Both the position numbers and the translations under genes were made by a program. DNA of 64,000 nt from Nocardia acidivorans NBRC 108247 (lineage in GTDB: Bacteria > Actinomycetota > Actinomycetes > Mycobacteriales > Mycobacteriaceae), in the NCBI RefSeq assembly GCF_001625085.1, contig NZ_BDAW01000005.1:62001-126000 (forward strand). The letters run 5' to 3'. Below the pieces are notes generated by a model, which was given only the letters and a program-made list of their open reading frames with translations, was not told the DNA's origin and did not search any database. The stretch's first letter is position 1; each line of letters begins with the position of its first letter. Positions 17,131 through 24,597 of this stretch are shown here, in pieces.

Positions 17131-17290
17131 GGGTCGTTCGGTGTGACCGACACGGTCGAGGAGATCGTGAACGTCACCGCGGCCGAGGGCATCGACGCCG
17201 ATGTGGTCAAGAGCGGACAGCTGACCGTGGCCCGCAACAGCGCGCAACAGGAGCGGCTCGGCGACACCCTGGCGCACGCGCCGAGATGCG
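17131..17290 (+). pseudogene. Fragment of a DAO-type FAD-dependent oxidoreductase
   Basis: An open frame reads VTDTVEEIVNVTAAEGIDAD, then VVKSGQLTVARNSAQQERLG. This resembles an internal segment of D-amino-acid-oxidase-like FAD oxidoreductases, where AEGIDADxxKGGxLxVARxxAQ precedes the substrate-binding half. The FAD-binding N-terminus and the remainder are missing, and the frame decays after about 17285. It is divergent from the XRE regulator with only ~15 bp between, so a lost target gene of that regulator is a reasonable inference. Confidence 0.55.
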
Positions 17291-17392
17291 CTCGTGCGCA
17301 CCGTCCCCGGTTCGGCCTACGAGCGGCGGCGACAGCGCACGCCGTGCCCGGGACGTCGCCCGGCCTCCGGTTCGGCGCACCCGGCTTCGCCC

Positions 17393-17409
17393 ATAACCTC
17401 CGAGGTTAT
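17393..17409. promoter_or_regulatory. 17-bp palindrome, possible operator
   Basis: ATAACCTC-C-GAGGTTAT is a perfect inverted repeat with a one-base centre, about 75 bp upstream of the small membrane-protein gene at 17485. Its AT-rich ends stand out from the surroundings. The form suits a dimeric regulator; which one is unknown. Confidence 0.45.
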
Positions 17410-17484
17410 TGAGAGGGCTACCGCGCTCCGGCAGGCTCGATGCCAACAGCAAGATCAGCCGAATCGATCACCGGAGGCACGTAA

Positions 17485-17892
17485 ATGGGTACTACGACAA
17501 TGGGTTTCGCGAACCGCACGGGCCTTCTCCGCACCGTGCTCCGACTGGACGGCGCGGGCACCGGCCTCTTCGGTGTGTTCCTGCTCGCCGCCGCCTCTGC
17601 CCTGGCTGATCCGCTCGGCCTTCCGCTGGGTTGGTCGATTCCATTCGGCATCGCCATGCTCATCGGGGCGGCGGTGCTCCTGCTGATCGCCGGACAACCG
17701 GAAATCCCCGGCCGCCTGGCATTCCCGGTCGTCGCGGTCAACGCGGGCTCCGCCGTCGCGATGATCGCCCTGGTCTGCATCAGGCCGATGCCACTGACCG
17801 GCTGGGGTATCGCCTTCATGCTGTCCGGCGCGGTCTTCGTCGCGATCTTCGCCGAACTCGAATACCTGGCCGTGCGCCGCGCCGCTCACTGA
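17485..17892 (+). CDS. Small four-helix integral membrane protein
   Basis: The protein has 135 residues and about four membrane helices (RTVLRLDGAGTGLFGVFLLA; IPFGIAMLIGAAVLLLIAG; LAFPVVAVNAGSAVAMIALV; GIAFMLSGAVFVAIFAELEY). It looks like small actinobacterial integral membrane proteins of unknown function; no catalytic motif is visible. The ATG at 17485 has CGGAGG eight to thirteen bases upstream. A 17-bp palindrome lies about 75 bp before the start, so it may be controlled by a single regulator. It sits alone in a decayed segment. Confidence 0.8.
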   Translation: MGTTTMGFANRTGLLRTVLRLDGAGTGLFGVFLLAAASALADPLGLPLGWSIPFGIAMLIGAAVLLLIAGQPEIPGRLAFPVVAVNAGSAVAMIALVCIRPMPLTGWGIAFMLSGAVFVAIFAELEYLAVRRAAH

Positions 17893-17951
17893 GCCGCCAC
17901 CGCCGAGTGTGGGATACGCGAGGGTGGCCGCGTTCGCCGGTGGTCGGCGCG

Positions 17952-19028
17952 TCAGAGGTTGTCGATCCGATACACGCGCTGGGCATTGCCGCGGAAGATC
18001 TGCTCCAGCGCCTTCTCATCCGCACCGTGCGCGGTGAGCGCCGTCGCGACCGCCTCGGCGGCATTGCCGATACTCGTAATCGGTTTGTCGACGGGGAAAT
18101 TCGATCCCCAGATGAGGCGATCGGCCCCGAATACGTCGAGGGCGTGCGTCAGCAGCGGTGAAATACGTTCCAGCAGTACGGGGACCGGGGTCGGGTTGCC
18201 GCGCGGCGGCACCGGATGCCCGAGGATCGGCATCATCAGCCCGCTCACCTTGGCCACCACATTCGAATGGGTGGCGAGTGCGCCGAGATCGTCCCGCCAT
18301 CGCAGGAACAGCTCGCGCCGCTGCCCCGGGTTGTGCCCGGTCTCCCTGCCGACCGGCCCGAAAATGCCCGCGGGCGTGGCGAGATGGTTCAACACGATGG
18401 TGACGTCCGGATAGTGTTCGGCCAGCGCGGTGACCTCGGGCAGCTGCCCGGAGTACACCCATGCCTCGAATCCGAGACCGCGCTCGGCCAGTGCGCCGAA
18501 GCCGTCGAGGAAGTCCGGTGCGGTGAGCGCGCCGGGAGTTTTATTGTGTGCGCGCACCTTCGGATCCGGGTGATATTCCACGCGGGTGCGAATACCCCGG
18601 AACAGGGGCGAGGCCGCCAGATGCGCGTCCAATAGTTCGGCGAAGCCGGGCGCGGCCGGATCACCCGCCCCGATGATCGCACCGAGCGCGGGTGTGTCGA
18701 CCCCGAACGGCAGGCTGGCCACCCAGCGGGTCTCCCCGACCGGCGCGAGCGGACCCTTACCGGTCCACTCCACCTCGATATGCACGATGCCCTCGACCGG
18801 TACGTCCCCGGCATCGGTGCGATAGTCGGCGGGCAGGTACGGATGGACGAAAGGTTCGGGGTCGCCGACGAATTCGCGATCCCGGCGCGGGGCCAACCGC
18901 TTGGCCCAGTCGACCGGCACGGGGACCGCGCGGAACAGCTTGGCCAATCCGCTGAACTCACGCGGCGTGGTCAGCGGATCCCACTGATGGATATGCGCAT
19001 CGACGACTGTCATTCCCGCAAGGTCCAT
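17952..19028 (-). CDS. Amidohydrolase 2 family metal-dependent hydrolase
   Basis: This TIM-barrel hydrolase of 358 residues belongs to the amidohydrolase-2 group (lactonase/decarboxylase-like). Metal-binding HxH is in VVDAHIHQWDP near residues 12-14. Further barrel landmarks are EGIVHIEVEWTGKG, VTIVLNHLATPAG, VVAKVSGLMM and the C-terminal DRLIWGSNFPVD with the conserved aspartate. The substrate is unknown; many members act on lactones or aromatic acids. GGAAGGG lies six bases before the ATG at 19028. It appears intact although both sides hold gene fragments. Confidence 0.88.
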   Translation of the reverse strand: MDLAGMTVVDAHIHQWDPLTTPREFSGLAKLFRAVPVPVDWAKRLAPRRDREFVGDPEPFVHPYLPADYRTDAGDVPVEGIVHIEVEWTGKGPLAPVGETRWVASLPFGVDTPALGAIIGAGDPAAPGFAELLDAHLAASPLFRGIRTRVEYHPDPKVRAHNKTPGALTAPDFLDGFGALAERGLGFEAWVYSGQLPEVTALAEHYPDVTIVLNHLATPAGIFGPVGRETGHNPGQRRELFLRWRDDLGALATHSNVVAKVSGLMMPILGHPVPPRGNPTPVPVLLERISPLLTHALDVFGADRLIWGSNFPVDKPITSIGNAAEAVATALTAHGADEKALEQIFRGNAQRVYRIDNL

Positions 19029-19137
19029 GATGTCCCTTCCGTCCGGCTCGGCCTGATGCGGATTGTTCCACGCCCCGGACGGCGAAACACCGAATTCGAT
19101 CAGGGTGGGCGTCAGAGCCCGAGTCCCACGCCGGCCG

Positions 19138-19390
19138 ACCGGCCGCGATCCCCGGCGGCATCGCGAAGATGGCGCTACCGGTGTGCTGCACGACGGTGTT
19201 CAGGCGACCGGACCCCGCGAGCAGGTGCGGTGCCTTGACGAACTGTTCGGGCGGATTGTTCATATAGGCCGCGAACAGCAGTCCGGCATCGAGCTGGGCA
19301 TGGCCGCCGTGCGTGTGATCGGGCTCGGTGCCCGCCGGATGGGTGTGCGCGGGAACGGATTCCGCACCCGTGTCGGCCCGGGTCGAGCCC
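19138..19390 (-). pseudogene. C-terminal fragment of a Dyp-type peroxidase
   Basis: The - strand reads HAQLDAGLLFAAYMNNPPEQ, then FVKAPHLLAGSGRLNTVVQH and TGSAIFAMPPGI. This matches the C-terminus of EfeB/Dyp peroxidases (LDAGLxFxAYxxDPxxQF and IxHTGSAxFAxPPG). The upstream catalytic GxxDG and proximal His regions are absent, so it is a remnant. The reading frame is open to the left edge of the neighbouring DUF3224 remnant. Confidence 0.6.
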
Positions 19391-19590
19391 GGTGGCGAAA
19401 TCGGTGTGAGCGGCCTCGATATCGAGGCTGCCCGCACCGGTGATGCCCGCCAACTCCCCGGTGCCGCTGCCCGGCACGATGATGAAGAACTGGGCGCTGC
19501 GGTCGGTGCCCGTCGTGGTCGCCGAATGCCCGAAGGCAAACGCGCCCGCGCGGCCGTTGAGCGACCGAAGGACTCCATGGCCAGATAGGG
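19391..19590 (-). pseudogene. Frameshifted DUF3224-like gene remnant
   Basis: YLAMESF is encoded in one frame (19587-19567). The continuation SLNGRAGAFAFGHSATTTGT, then DRSAQFFIIVPGSGTGELAG, is in another frame from 19564. The two halves form the core of a DUF3224 protein (ESFxGxLNGRxGxFxxxHSxTxxG). A frameshift near 19565 breaks it, and the C-terminus is fused to the Dyp-peroxidase remnant. No start codon context is convincing. Confidence 0.55.
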
Positions 19591-19637
19591 GCGGGGGGAG
19601 ACACGATCTTGGAGAAACGCGTCGGACCGCCCGCCGG

Positions 19638-22600
19638 TCACACATTGCGCCGATACTGGCCGCCCACGGTGAAGAAGGTGTCCGTCACCTGCTGCAGGGT
19701 GCACACCCGCGCGGCATCCATGAGCACCTCGAACACATTCGCGTCCGTGCTCGCCGCCTCCGCCAGCCGGGCCAGCGCCACCGGGGCCTGGTCCCGATGC
19801 CGATCGGTGAACTCGCGCACCCGGCGCAGCTGCGACTGCTTCTCCTGCTCGGTGCCGCGCGCCAACTCCAGCACCGGATGCTCCTGTCCGGCATGCGGAT
19901 TCCGGAAGGTGTTCACCCCGATGATCGGCAGGCTGCCCTCATGCTTGCGCCGCTCGTACAGCATCGACTCATCCTGGATGCGCCCGCGCTGATAGCCGGT
20001 CTCCATGGCCCCGAGCACCCCGCCGCGTTCGGAGATCCGCTCGAATTCCAGCAGTACGGCCTCTTCCACCAGATCGGTGAGCTCCTCGATGATGAAACTG
20101 CCCTGCAGCGGATTCTCATTCAACGCCAGCCCCCACTCGCGATTGATGATCAGCTGAATCGCCAGCGCCCGCCGCACCGATTCCTCGGTCGGGGTGGTGA
20201 CGGCCTCGTCGTAGGCATTGGTGTGCAGGCTGTTGCAGTTGTCGTAGACGGCGATCAGGGCCTGCAAGGTGGTGCGAATATCGTTGAAGTTCATCTCCTG
20301 CGCGTGCAGCGACCGGCCCGAGGTCTGTACGTGATACTTCAGCTTCTGCGAGCGTTCCCCGGCCCCGTACCGATCCCGCATGGCCACCGCCCAGATGCGC
20401 CGCGCCACCCGCCCGATCACCGAATACTCCGCGTCCATGCCATTGGAGAAGAAGAAGGACAGATTCGGCGCGAAATCGTCGATATCCATCCCGCGCGCCA
20501 GATACGACTCGACATAGGTGAAGCCGTTCGAGAGCGTGAAGGCCAGCTGGCTGATGGGGTTCGCCCCTGCCTCGGCGATGTGATAGCCGGAGATGGAGAC
20601 CGAGTAGAAATTGCGAACGCTGTTGCGCACGAACCACTCCTGGATATCGGCCATCATGCGCAGACTGAATTCGGTGGAGAAGATGCAGGTGTTCTGCCCC
20701 TGATCCTCCTTGAGAATGTCCGCCTGCACGGTGCCGCGCACCGTCGAGAGCGTCCGCGCGCGCAGTTCGGCGGCCTCCTCGGGCGTGGGTGCGCGCCCCT
20801 CGGCGGCCGAGAACTGTTCCACCGCTTGATCGATGGCGGCATTGAGATAGAACGCCAGAATCGTTGGCGCGGGACCGTTGATGGTCATCGATACCGATGT
20901 GCTCGGCGCGTCCAGATCGAAGCCGTCGTACAGCGCCTTCATATCGTCGAGGGTGGCGATGGAGACCCCGGAGGTGCCGACCTTGCCGTAGATATCGGGC
21001 CGCTCGGCGGGATCGTGCCCGTACAGCGTCACCGAATCGAAGGCGGTCGAAAGCCGTTTGGCCTCGGCGTGTTCGGACAACACCTTGAACCGCCGATTGG
21101 TGCGGAAGGGATCACCCTCCCCGGCGAACATGCGCGCCGGATCCTCATTGTCCCGCTTGAACGGGAACACCCCCGCCGTGAACGGGAACCGCCCCGGCAG
21201 ATTCTCCGACCGCAGAAAACGCAGCAGCTCACCGTGATCGGTGAAACGGGGGAGCGCCACCCGGGGAATCGAACTGCCGGACAGGGTCTCCCGCCGCAAT
21301 TGTGTCCGCAACTCCCTATCGCGAATACGAACCACCTGCTCGTCCCCGCGATAGGACTCGGCCACCGCGGGCCATTCGGCCAACAGCGCGGCATTCTCGG
21401 GCGTCAACTCGATACGAGTCTTTTCCAGCAATTCGGCTATCGCGGCCGCCGCCTCCGTCATCCCGGCGTGCTTGTGGCCGGGATCCACCACCGGGGCGAG
21501 GTCGGCGAGCACCTGTTCGTAGCGCTGAATACGCTGTGCCGCAGCGCTTTGCCGCGCGGTCGCGGCGTGATAGTCGCGCACCGTCTCGGCGATCTCGGCC
21601 AGGTATCGCACCCGGGCGGGCGGAATGATCTGCGCGAAGCGGGTCGAGGAGCGGGTGTGCACGCGCGGCAGCACGCCCGGTTCCAGGGGCAGCCCGTGCT
21701 CGCCGAGCAGTCCACTCAGATGTTGGTACAGCGCGGTCACGCCGTCATCGTTGAATGTCGCGGCGCTGGTGCCGAATACCGGCATATCCTCCGGGTCGGC
21801 GTGGAATGCCTCCCGGTTGCGCACCAGCTGCCGCGACACATCGCGCAGCGCGTCTTCCGCGCCGCGCCGCTCGAACTTGTTGACGGCCACCACATCCGCG
21901 AAATCCAGCATATCGATCTTCTCCAGCTGGGAGGCCGCGCCGAACTCCGGTGTCATCACATAGAGCGAGACGTCCACATGGTCGGCGATCGCCGCATCGC
22001 CCTGTCCGATACCGGGGGTCTCCAGGATGACGAGGTCGTAACCCGCTGCCTTGCAGGCGATCACCATGGCGTCGATATTCTGCGGCAGCTCGCGTTCACC
22101 CCGGGTGGCGAGCGAGCGGAAGTACACCCGTTCGGAGTCCAGGGCATTCATCCGAATGCGATCACCCAGCAGCGCCCCGCCCCCGCGCCGCCGGGTGGGA
22201 TCGACCGCGAGCACCGCCACCCGCAGTTTGTCCTGCTGGTCGGTGCGCAGCCGTCGAATGAGTTCATCTGTGAGAGAGGACTTTCCGGAACCGCCGGTAC
22301 CGGTGATGCCGAGTACCGGCACCCGCCGCGCGCGCGCCGCCGCGGTGAGTTCGGCCAGATCCGCCGCCGCCAGCGCATCCTGTTGCAGGCAGGTGATGGT
22401 CCGCGCCAGCGCGGTGCGATCCCCGCTCAGCACCGCCTCGATGGCGGCGGGGGCGGTGGACAGATCCGTATCGCACTCGGCGATCAGCTGATTGATCATT
22501 CCCGGCAAGCCGAGCCGCTGCCCGTCCTCCGGCGAGAAGATGGTCACCCCGGCCGCCCGCAACCGCGTGATCTCCTCCGGCACGATCACCCCGCCGCCTC

Positions 22601-22892
22601 CGCCGAAGATCCGCACATGCCCGGCCCCGGCCTCCCGCAGCGCGGCCGCCAGGTATTCGAAGTACTCGATATGCCCGCCCTGATACGAGCTGACCGCGAC
22701 GCCCTGCACATCCTCGCTGACCGCCGCGTCCACCACCTCCCGGACCGCCCGGTTGTGCCCGAGGTGGATGACCTCGGCCCCCTGCGCCTGCAGGATCCTG
22801 CGCATGATGTTGATGGCCGCGTCATGGCCGTCGAACAGCGCCGCCGAGGTCACGAACCGCACCGGGTGCGCCGGGATATGCAGATCGGCCAT
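19638..22892 (-). CDS. icmF: Fused isobutyryl-CoA mutase IcmF
   Basis: This adenosylcobalamin-dependent mutase interconverts isobutyryl-CoA and n-butyryl-CoA and carries its own G-protein chaperone. The domains over 1084 residues are: an N-terminal cobalamin-binding domain with ALFDGHDAAINIMRRIL (His23 is the cobalt ligand); a MeaB-like GTPase with Walker A GITGTGGSGKSS near 194, ETPGIGQGD and NKFERRG; a linker; and the large substrate-binding TIM barrel (KVGTSGVSIATLDDM; SISGYHIAEAGANPISQLA; ARRIWAVAM). That architecture separates IcmF from ordinary methylmalonyl-CoA mutase. Residues ~470-479 (DPGHKHAGMT) are encoded by a REP-like palindrome inserted in frame. The ATG at 22892 is preceded by GGAGGATTCCC. 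It is divergent from the valine-degradation operon. Confidence 0.95.
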   Translation of the reverse strand: MADLHIPAHPVRFVTSAALFDGHDAAINIMRRILQAQGAEVIHLGHNRAVREVVDAAVSEDVQGVAVSSYQGGHIEYFEYLAAALREAGAGHVRIFGGGGGVIVPEEITRLRAAGVTIFSPEDGQRLGLPGMINQLIAECDTDLSTAPAAIEAVLSGDRTALARTITCLQQDALAAADLAELTAAARARRVPVLGITGTGGSGKSSLTDELIRRLRTDQQDKLRVAVLAVDPTRRRGGGALLGDRIRMNALDSERVYFRSLATRGERELPQNIDAMVIACKAAGYDLVILETPGIGQGDAAIADHVDVSLYVMTPEFGAASQLEKIDMLDFADVVAVNKFERRGAEDALRDVSRQLVRNREAFHADPEDMPVFGTSAATFNDDGVTALYQHLSGLLGEHGLPLEPGVLPRVHTRSSTRFAQIIPPARVRYLAEIAETVRDYHAATARQSAAAQRIQRYEQVLADLAPVVDPGHKHAGMTEAAAAIAELLEKTRIELTPENAALLAEWPAVAESYRGDEQVVRIRDRELRTQLRRETLSGSSIPRVALPRFTDHGELLRFLRSENLPGRFPFTAGVFPFKRDNEDPARMFAGEGDPFRTNRRFKVLSEHAEAKRLSTAFDSVTLYGHDPAERPDIYGKVGTSGVSIATLDDMKALYDGFDLDAPSTSVSMTINGPAPTILAFYLNAAIDQAVEQFSAAEGRAPTPEEAAELRARTLSTVRGTVQADILKEDQGQNTCIFSTEFSLRMMADIQEWFVRNSVRNFYSVSISGYHIAEAGANPISQLAFTLSNGFTYVESYLARGMDIDDFAPNLSFFFSNGMDAEYSVIGRVARRIWAVAMRDRYGAGERSQKLKYHVQTSGRSLHAQEMNFNDIRTTLQALIAVYDNCNSLHTNAYDEAVTTPTEESVRRALAIQLIINREWGLALNENPLQGSFIIEELTDLVEEAVLLEFERISERGGVLGAMETGYQRGRIQDESMLYERRKHEGSLPIIGVNTFRNPHAGQEHPVLELARGTEQEKQSQLRRVREFTDRHRDQAPVALARLAEAASTDANVFEVLMDAARVCTLQQVTDTFFTVGGQYRRNV
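21456..21489 (+). repeat. REP-like palindrome inside the icmF coding sequence
   Basis: The + strand has CGTCATCCCGGCGTGCTTGT and then GGCCGGGATCCACC. ATCCCGGC (21460-21467) pairs perfectly with GCCGGGAT (21477-21484) across a 9-nt loop. It is the cleanest copy of the family in the window. Read on the - strand it contributes VDPGHKHAGMT to IcmF without breaking the frame. Confidence 0.85.
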
Positions 22893-22929
22893 GGGAATCC
22901 TCCGCGTCTGAGGCTGTACCGTTGATACT

Positions 22930-22946
22930 CCAATAGTAGGACGTCA
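22930..22946 (+). promoter_or_regulatory. Possible operator half-site, icmF-mmsA promoter region
   Basis: CCAATAGTAGGACGTCA shares ATAGTNGGACRTC with the reverse complement of 22995-23013. The two inverted copies are about 65 bp apart in the 169-bp divergent region. A shared regulator for both directions is an inference. Confidence 0.45.
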
Positions 22947-22994
22947 AATCAAATCGGAAGTGAGATCCACCACAGCAACCTCTCTGGAAATACA

Positions 22995-23013
22995 TGGATG
23001 TCCAACTATATGG
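22995..23013 (-). promoter_or_regulatory. Second inverted copy of the GGACRTC site
   Basis: On the - strand this reads CCATATAGTTGGACATCCA. It overlaps a -10-like TATATG (23007-23012) on the + strand, which would suit repression of mmsA. Its core TGGACATCCA is itself a near-palindrome. Confidence 0.45.
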
Positions 23014-23022
23014 TGACCTAAG

Positions 23023-23041
23023 ACCGCGTGGACCACGTGGT
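23023..23041. promoter_or_regulatory. 19-bp inverted repeat 20 bp before mmsA
   Basis: ACCGCGTGG-A-CCACGTGGT is an inverted repeat with one mismatch, between the promoter-like region and the mmsA start at 23062. A TetR-type operator is plausible by size and place, but no regulator gene adjoins it. Confidence 0.4.
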
Positions 23042-23061
23042 GACATCGAGACAGGACTGGC

Positions 23062-24594
23062 ATGGTTCGCGAACTCACGCATTTCATCGGCGGGCAGCAC
23101 GTCGCCGGCACCTCCGGCAAATTCCGGGACGTCTTCAATCCCAGCACCGGACAGGTGCAGGCGCGGGTACCGCTGGCGAGCAAGGCCGAGGTCGAGGCCG
23201 TCATCGCCAATGCCGCCGAAGCGCAGCAGGTGTGGGCCGCGTTCAACCCGCAGAAGCGGGCGCGGGTGCTGATGAAATTCCTGACCCTGGTGCAGGAGGA
23301 GATGGATTCGCTCGCCGCACTGCTGTCCAGCGAGCACGGCAAGACCATCCCGGACGCCAAGGGTGATATCCAGCGCGGGCTCGAGGTCATCGAATTCGCC
23401 ACCGGCATACCGCATCTGCTCAAGGGCGAGTACACCGAGAGCGCGGGCACCGGCATCGATGTGTACTCCATGCGCCAGCCGCTCGGCGTGGTCGCGGGCA
23501 TCACCCCGTTCAACTTCCCGGCCATGATCCCGCTGTGGAAGGCCGGACCCGCACTCGCCTGCGGAAACGGCTTCGTGCTCAAGCCTTCCGAGCGCGATCC
23601 CTCGGTGCCGTTGCGCCTGGCCGAACTGTTCCTCGAGGCCGGACTGCCCGCGGGCGTGTTCAACGTGGTCAACGGCGATAAGGAAGCCGTCGACGCGCTG
23701 CTGCACGACGACCGCATCAGGGCCGTCGGATTCGTGGGCTCCACCCCGATCGCGCAGTACATCTACGAGACCGCCACCGCCAACGGCAAGCGCGCGCAAT
23801 GCTTCGGCGGGGCCAAGAACCACGCCATCGTCATGCCGGACGCCGACCTCGACGATGTGGCCGATCAGCTCATCGGCGCGGGCTACGGTTCGGCGGGCGA
23901 GCGTTGCATGGCCATCTCCATTGCCGTCCCGGTCGGCGAGGAGACCGCGGATCGCCTGCGCGACAAGCTGATCGAGCGCATCGCCAAGCTCAATGTGGGC
24001 CTGTCCGACGATCCGGGCGCGGACTTCGGTCCCCTGGTCGGCCAGGACGGCGTGGACCGGGTCAACGATTACGTGCAGATCGGCGTCGACGAGGGCGCGG
24101 AGCTGGTCATCGACGGCCGCGGCCTGGTGGTCGAGGGCGGTGAGGACGGCTTCTTCGCCGGGGCAACGCTTTTCGACCGCGCCACGCCCGAGATGCGGAT
24201 CTACAAGGAAGAGATCTTCGGTCCCGTGCTCACCATCGTGCGCGCCGAGGACTACGAGCAGGCGCTGCGCCTGCCGAACGAGCACGAATACGGTAACGGC
24301 GTAGCCATTTTCACCCGCGACGGTGATACCGCCCGCGATTTCGCGGCGCGTGTGCAGGTCGGCATGGTCGGCATCAATGTGCCGATTCCGGTGCCGATCG
24401 CCTACCACACCTTCGGCGGCTGGAAGCGTTCCGGCTTCGGCGATCTCAACCAGCACGGCCCGGATTCGATCCGCTTCTACACCAAGACCAAGACGGTGAC
24501 CCAGCGCTGGCCGGCGGGCGGAAAGGAGACCGTGTCCTCGGGCCGCTCCGCAAGCTCCGCGGCCAACGCCTTCGTCATCCCGACCATGGACTGA
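23062..24594 (+). CDS. mmsA: CoA-acylating methylmalonate-semialdehyde dehydrogenase
   Basis: This enzyme oxidises methylmalonate semialdehyde to propionyl-CoA with NAD+ and CoA, the last step of valine degradation. It is 510 residues, the usual length. It begins with the family start (ELTHFIGGQHVAGTSGKFRD), has GITPFNFPAMIPLWKAGPAL and SERDPSVPLRLAELF, and the catalytic cysteine lies in GSAGERCMAIS (Cys282). The general-base Glu of hydrolytic ALDHs is replaced by the MMSDH-type FGGAKNH stretch, as expected for a CoA-acylating enzyme. It is first gene of a five-gene operon; the acyl-CoA dehydrogenase follows after 3 bp. Putative operators lie upstream. Confidence 0.96.
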   Translation: MVRELTHFIGGQHVAGTSGKFRDVFNPSTGQVQARVPLASKAEVEAVIANAAEAQQVWAAFNPQKRARVLMKFLTLVQEEMDSLAALLSSEHGKTIPDAKGDIQRGLEVIEFATGIPHLLKGEYTESAGTGIDVYSMRQPLGVVAGITPFNFPAMIPLWKAGPALACGNGFVLKPSERDPSVPLRLAELFLEAGLPAGVFNVVNGDKEAVDALLHDDRIRAVGFVGSTPIAQYIYETATANGKRAQCFGGAKNHAIVMPDADLDDVADQLIGAGYGSAGERCMAISIAVPVGEETADRLRDKLIERIAKLNVGLSDDPGADFGPLVGQDGVDRVNDYVQIGVDEGAELVIDGRGLVVEGGEDGFFAGATLFDRATPEMRIYKEEIFGPVLTIVRAEDYEQALRLPNEHEYGNGVAIFTRDGDTARDFAARVQVGMVGINVPIPVPIAYHTFGGWKRSGFGDLNQHGPDSIRFYTKTKTVTQRWPAGGKETVSSGRSASSAANAFVIPTMD

Positions 24595-24597
24595 CGA

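Noticed and set aside
19440..22925. Very long open frame on the strand opposite icmF
   Set aside because: It mirrors the icmF codons; high third-position GC leaves the antisense frame without stops. Its product is rich in Arg, Gly and His with no domain.
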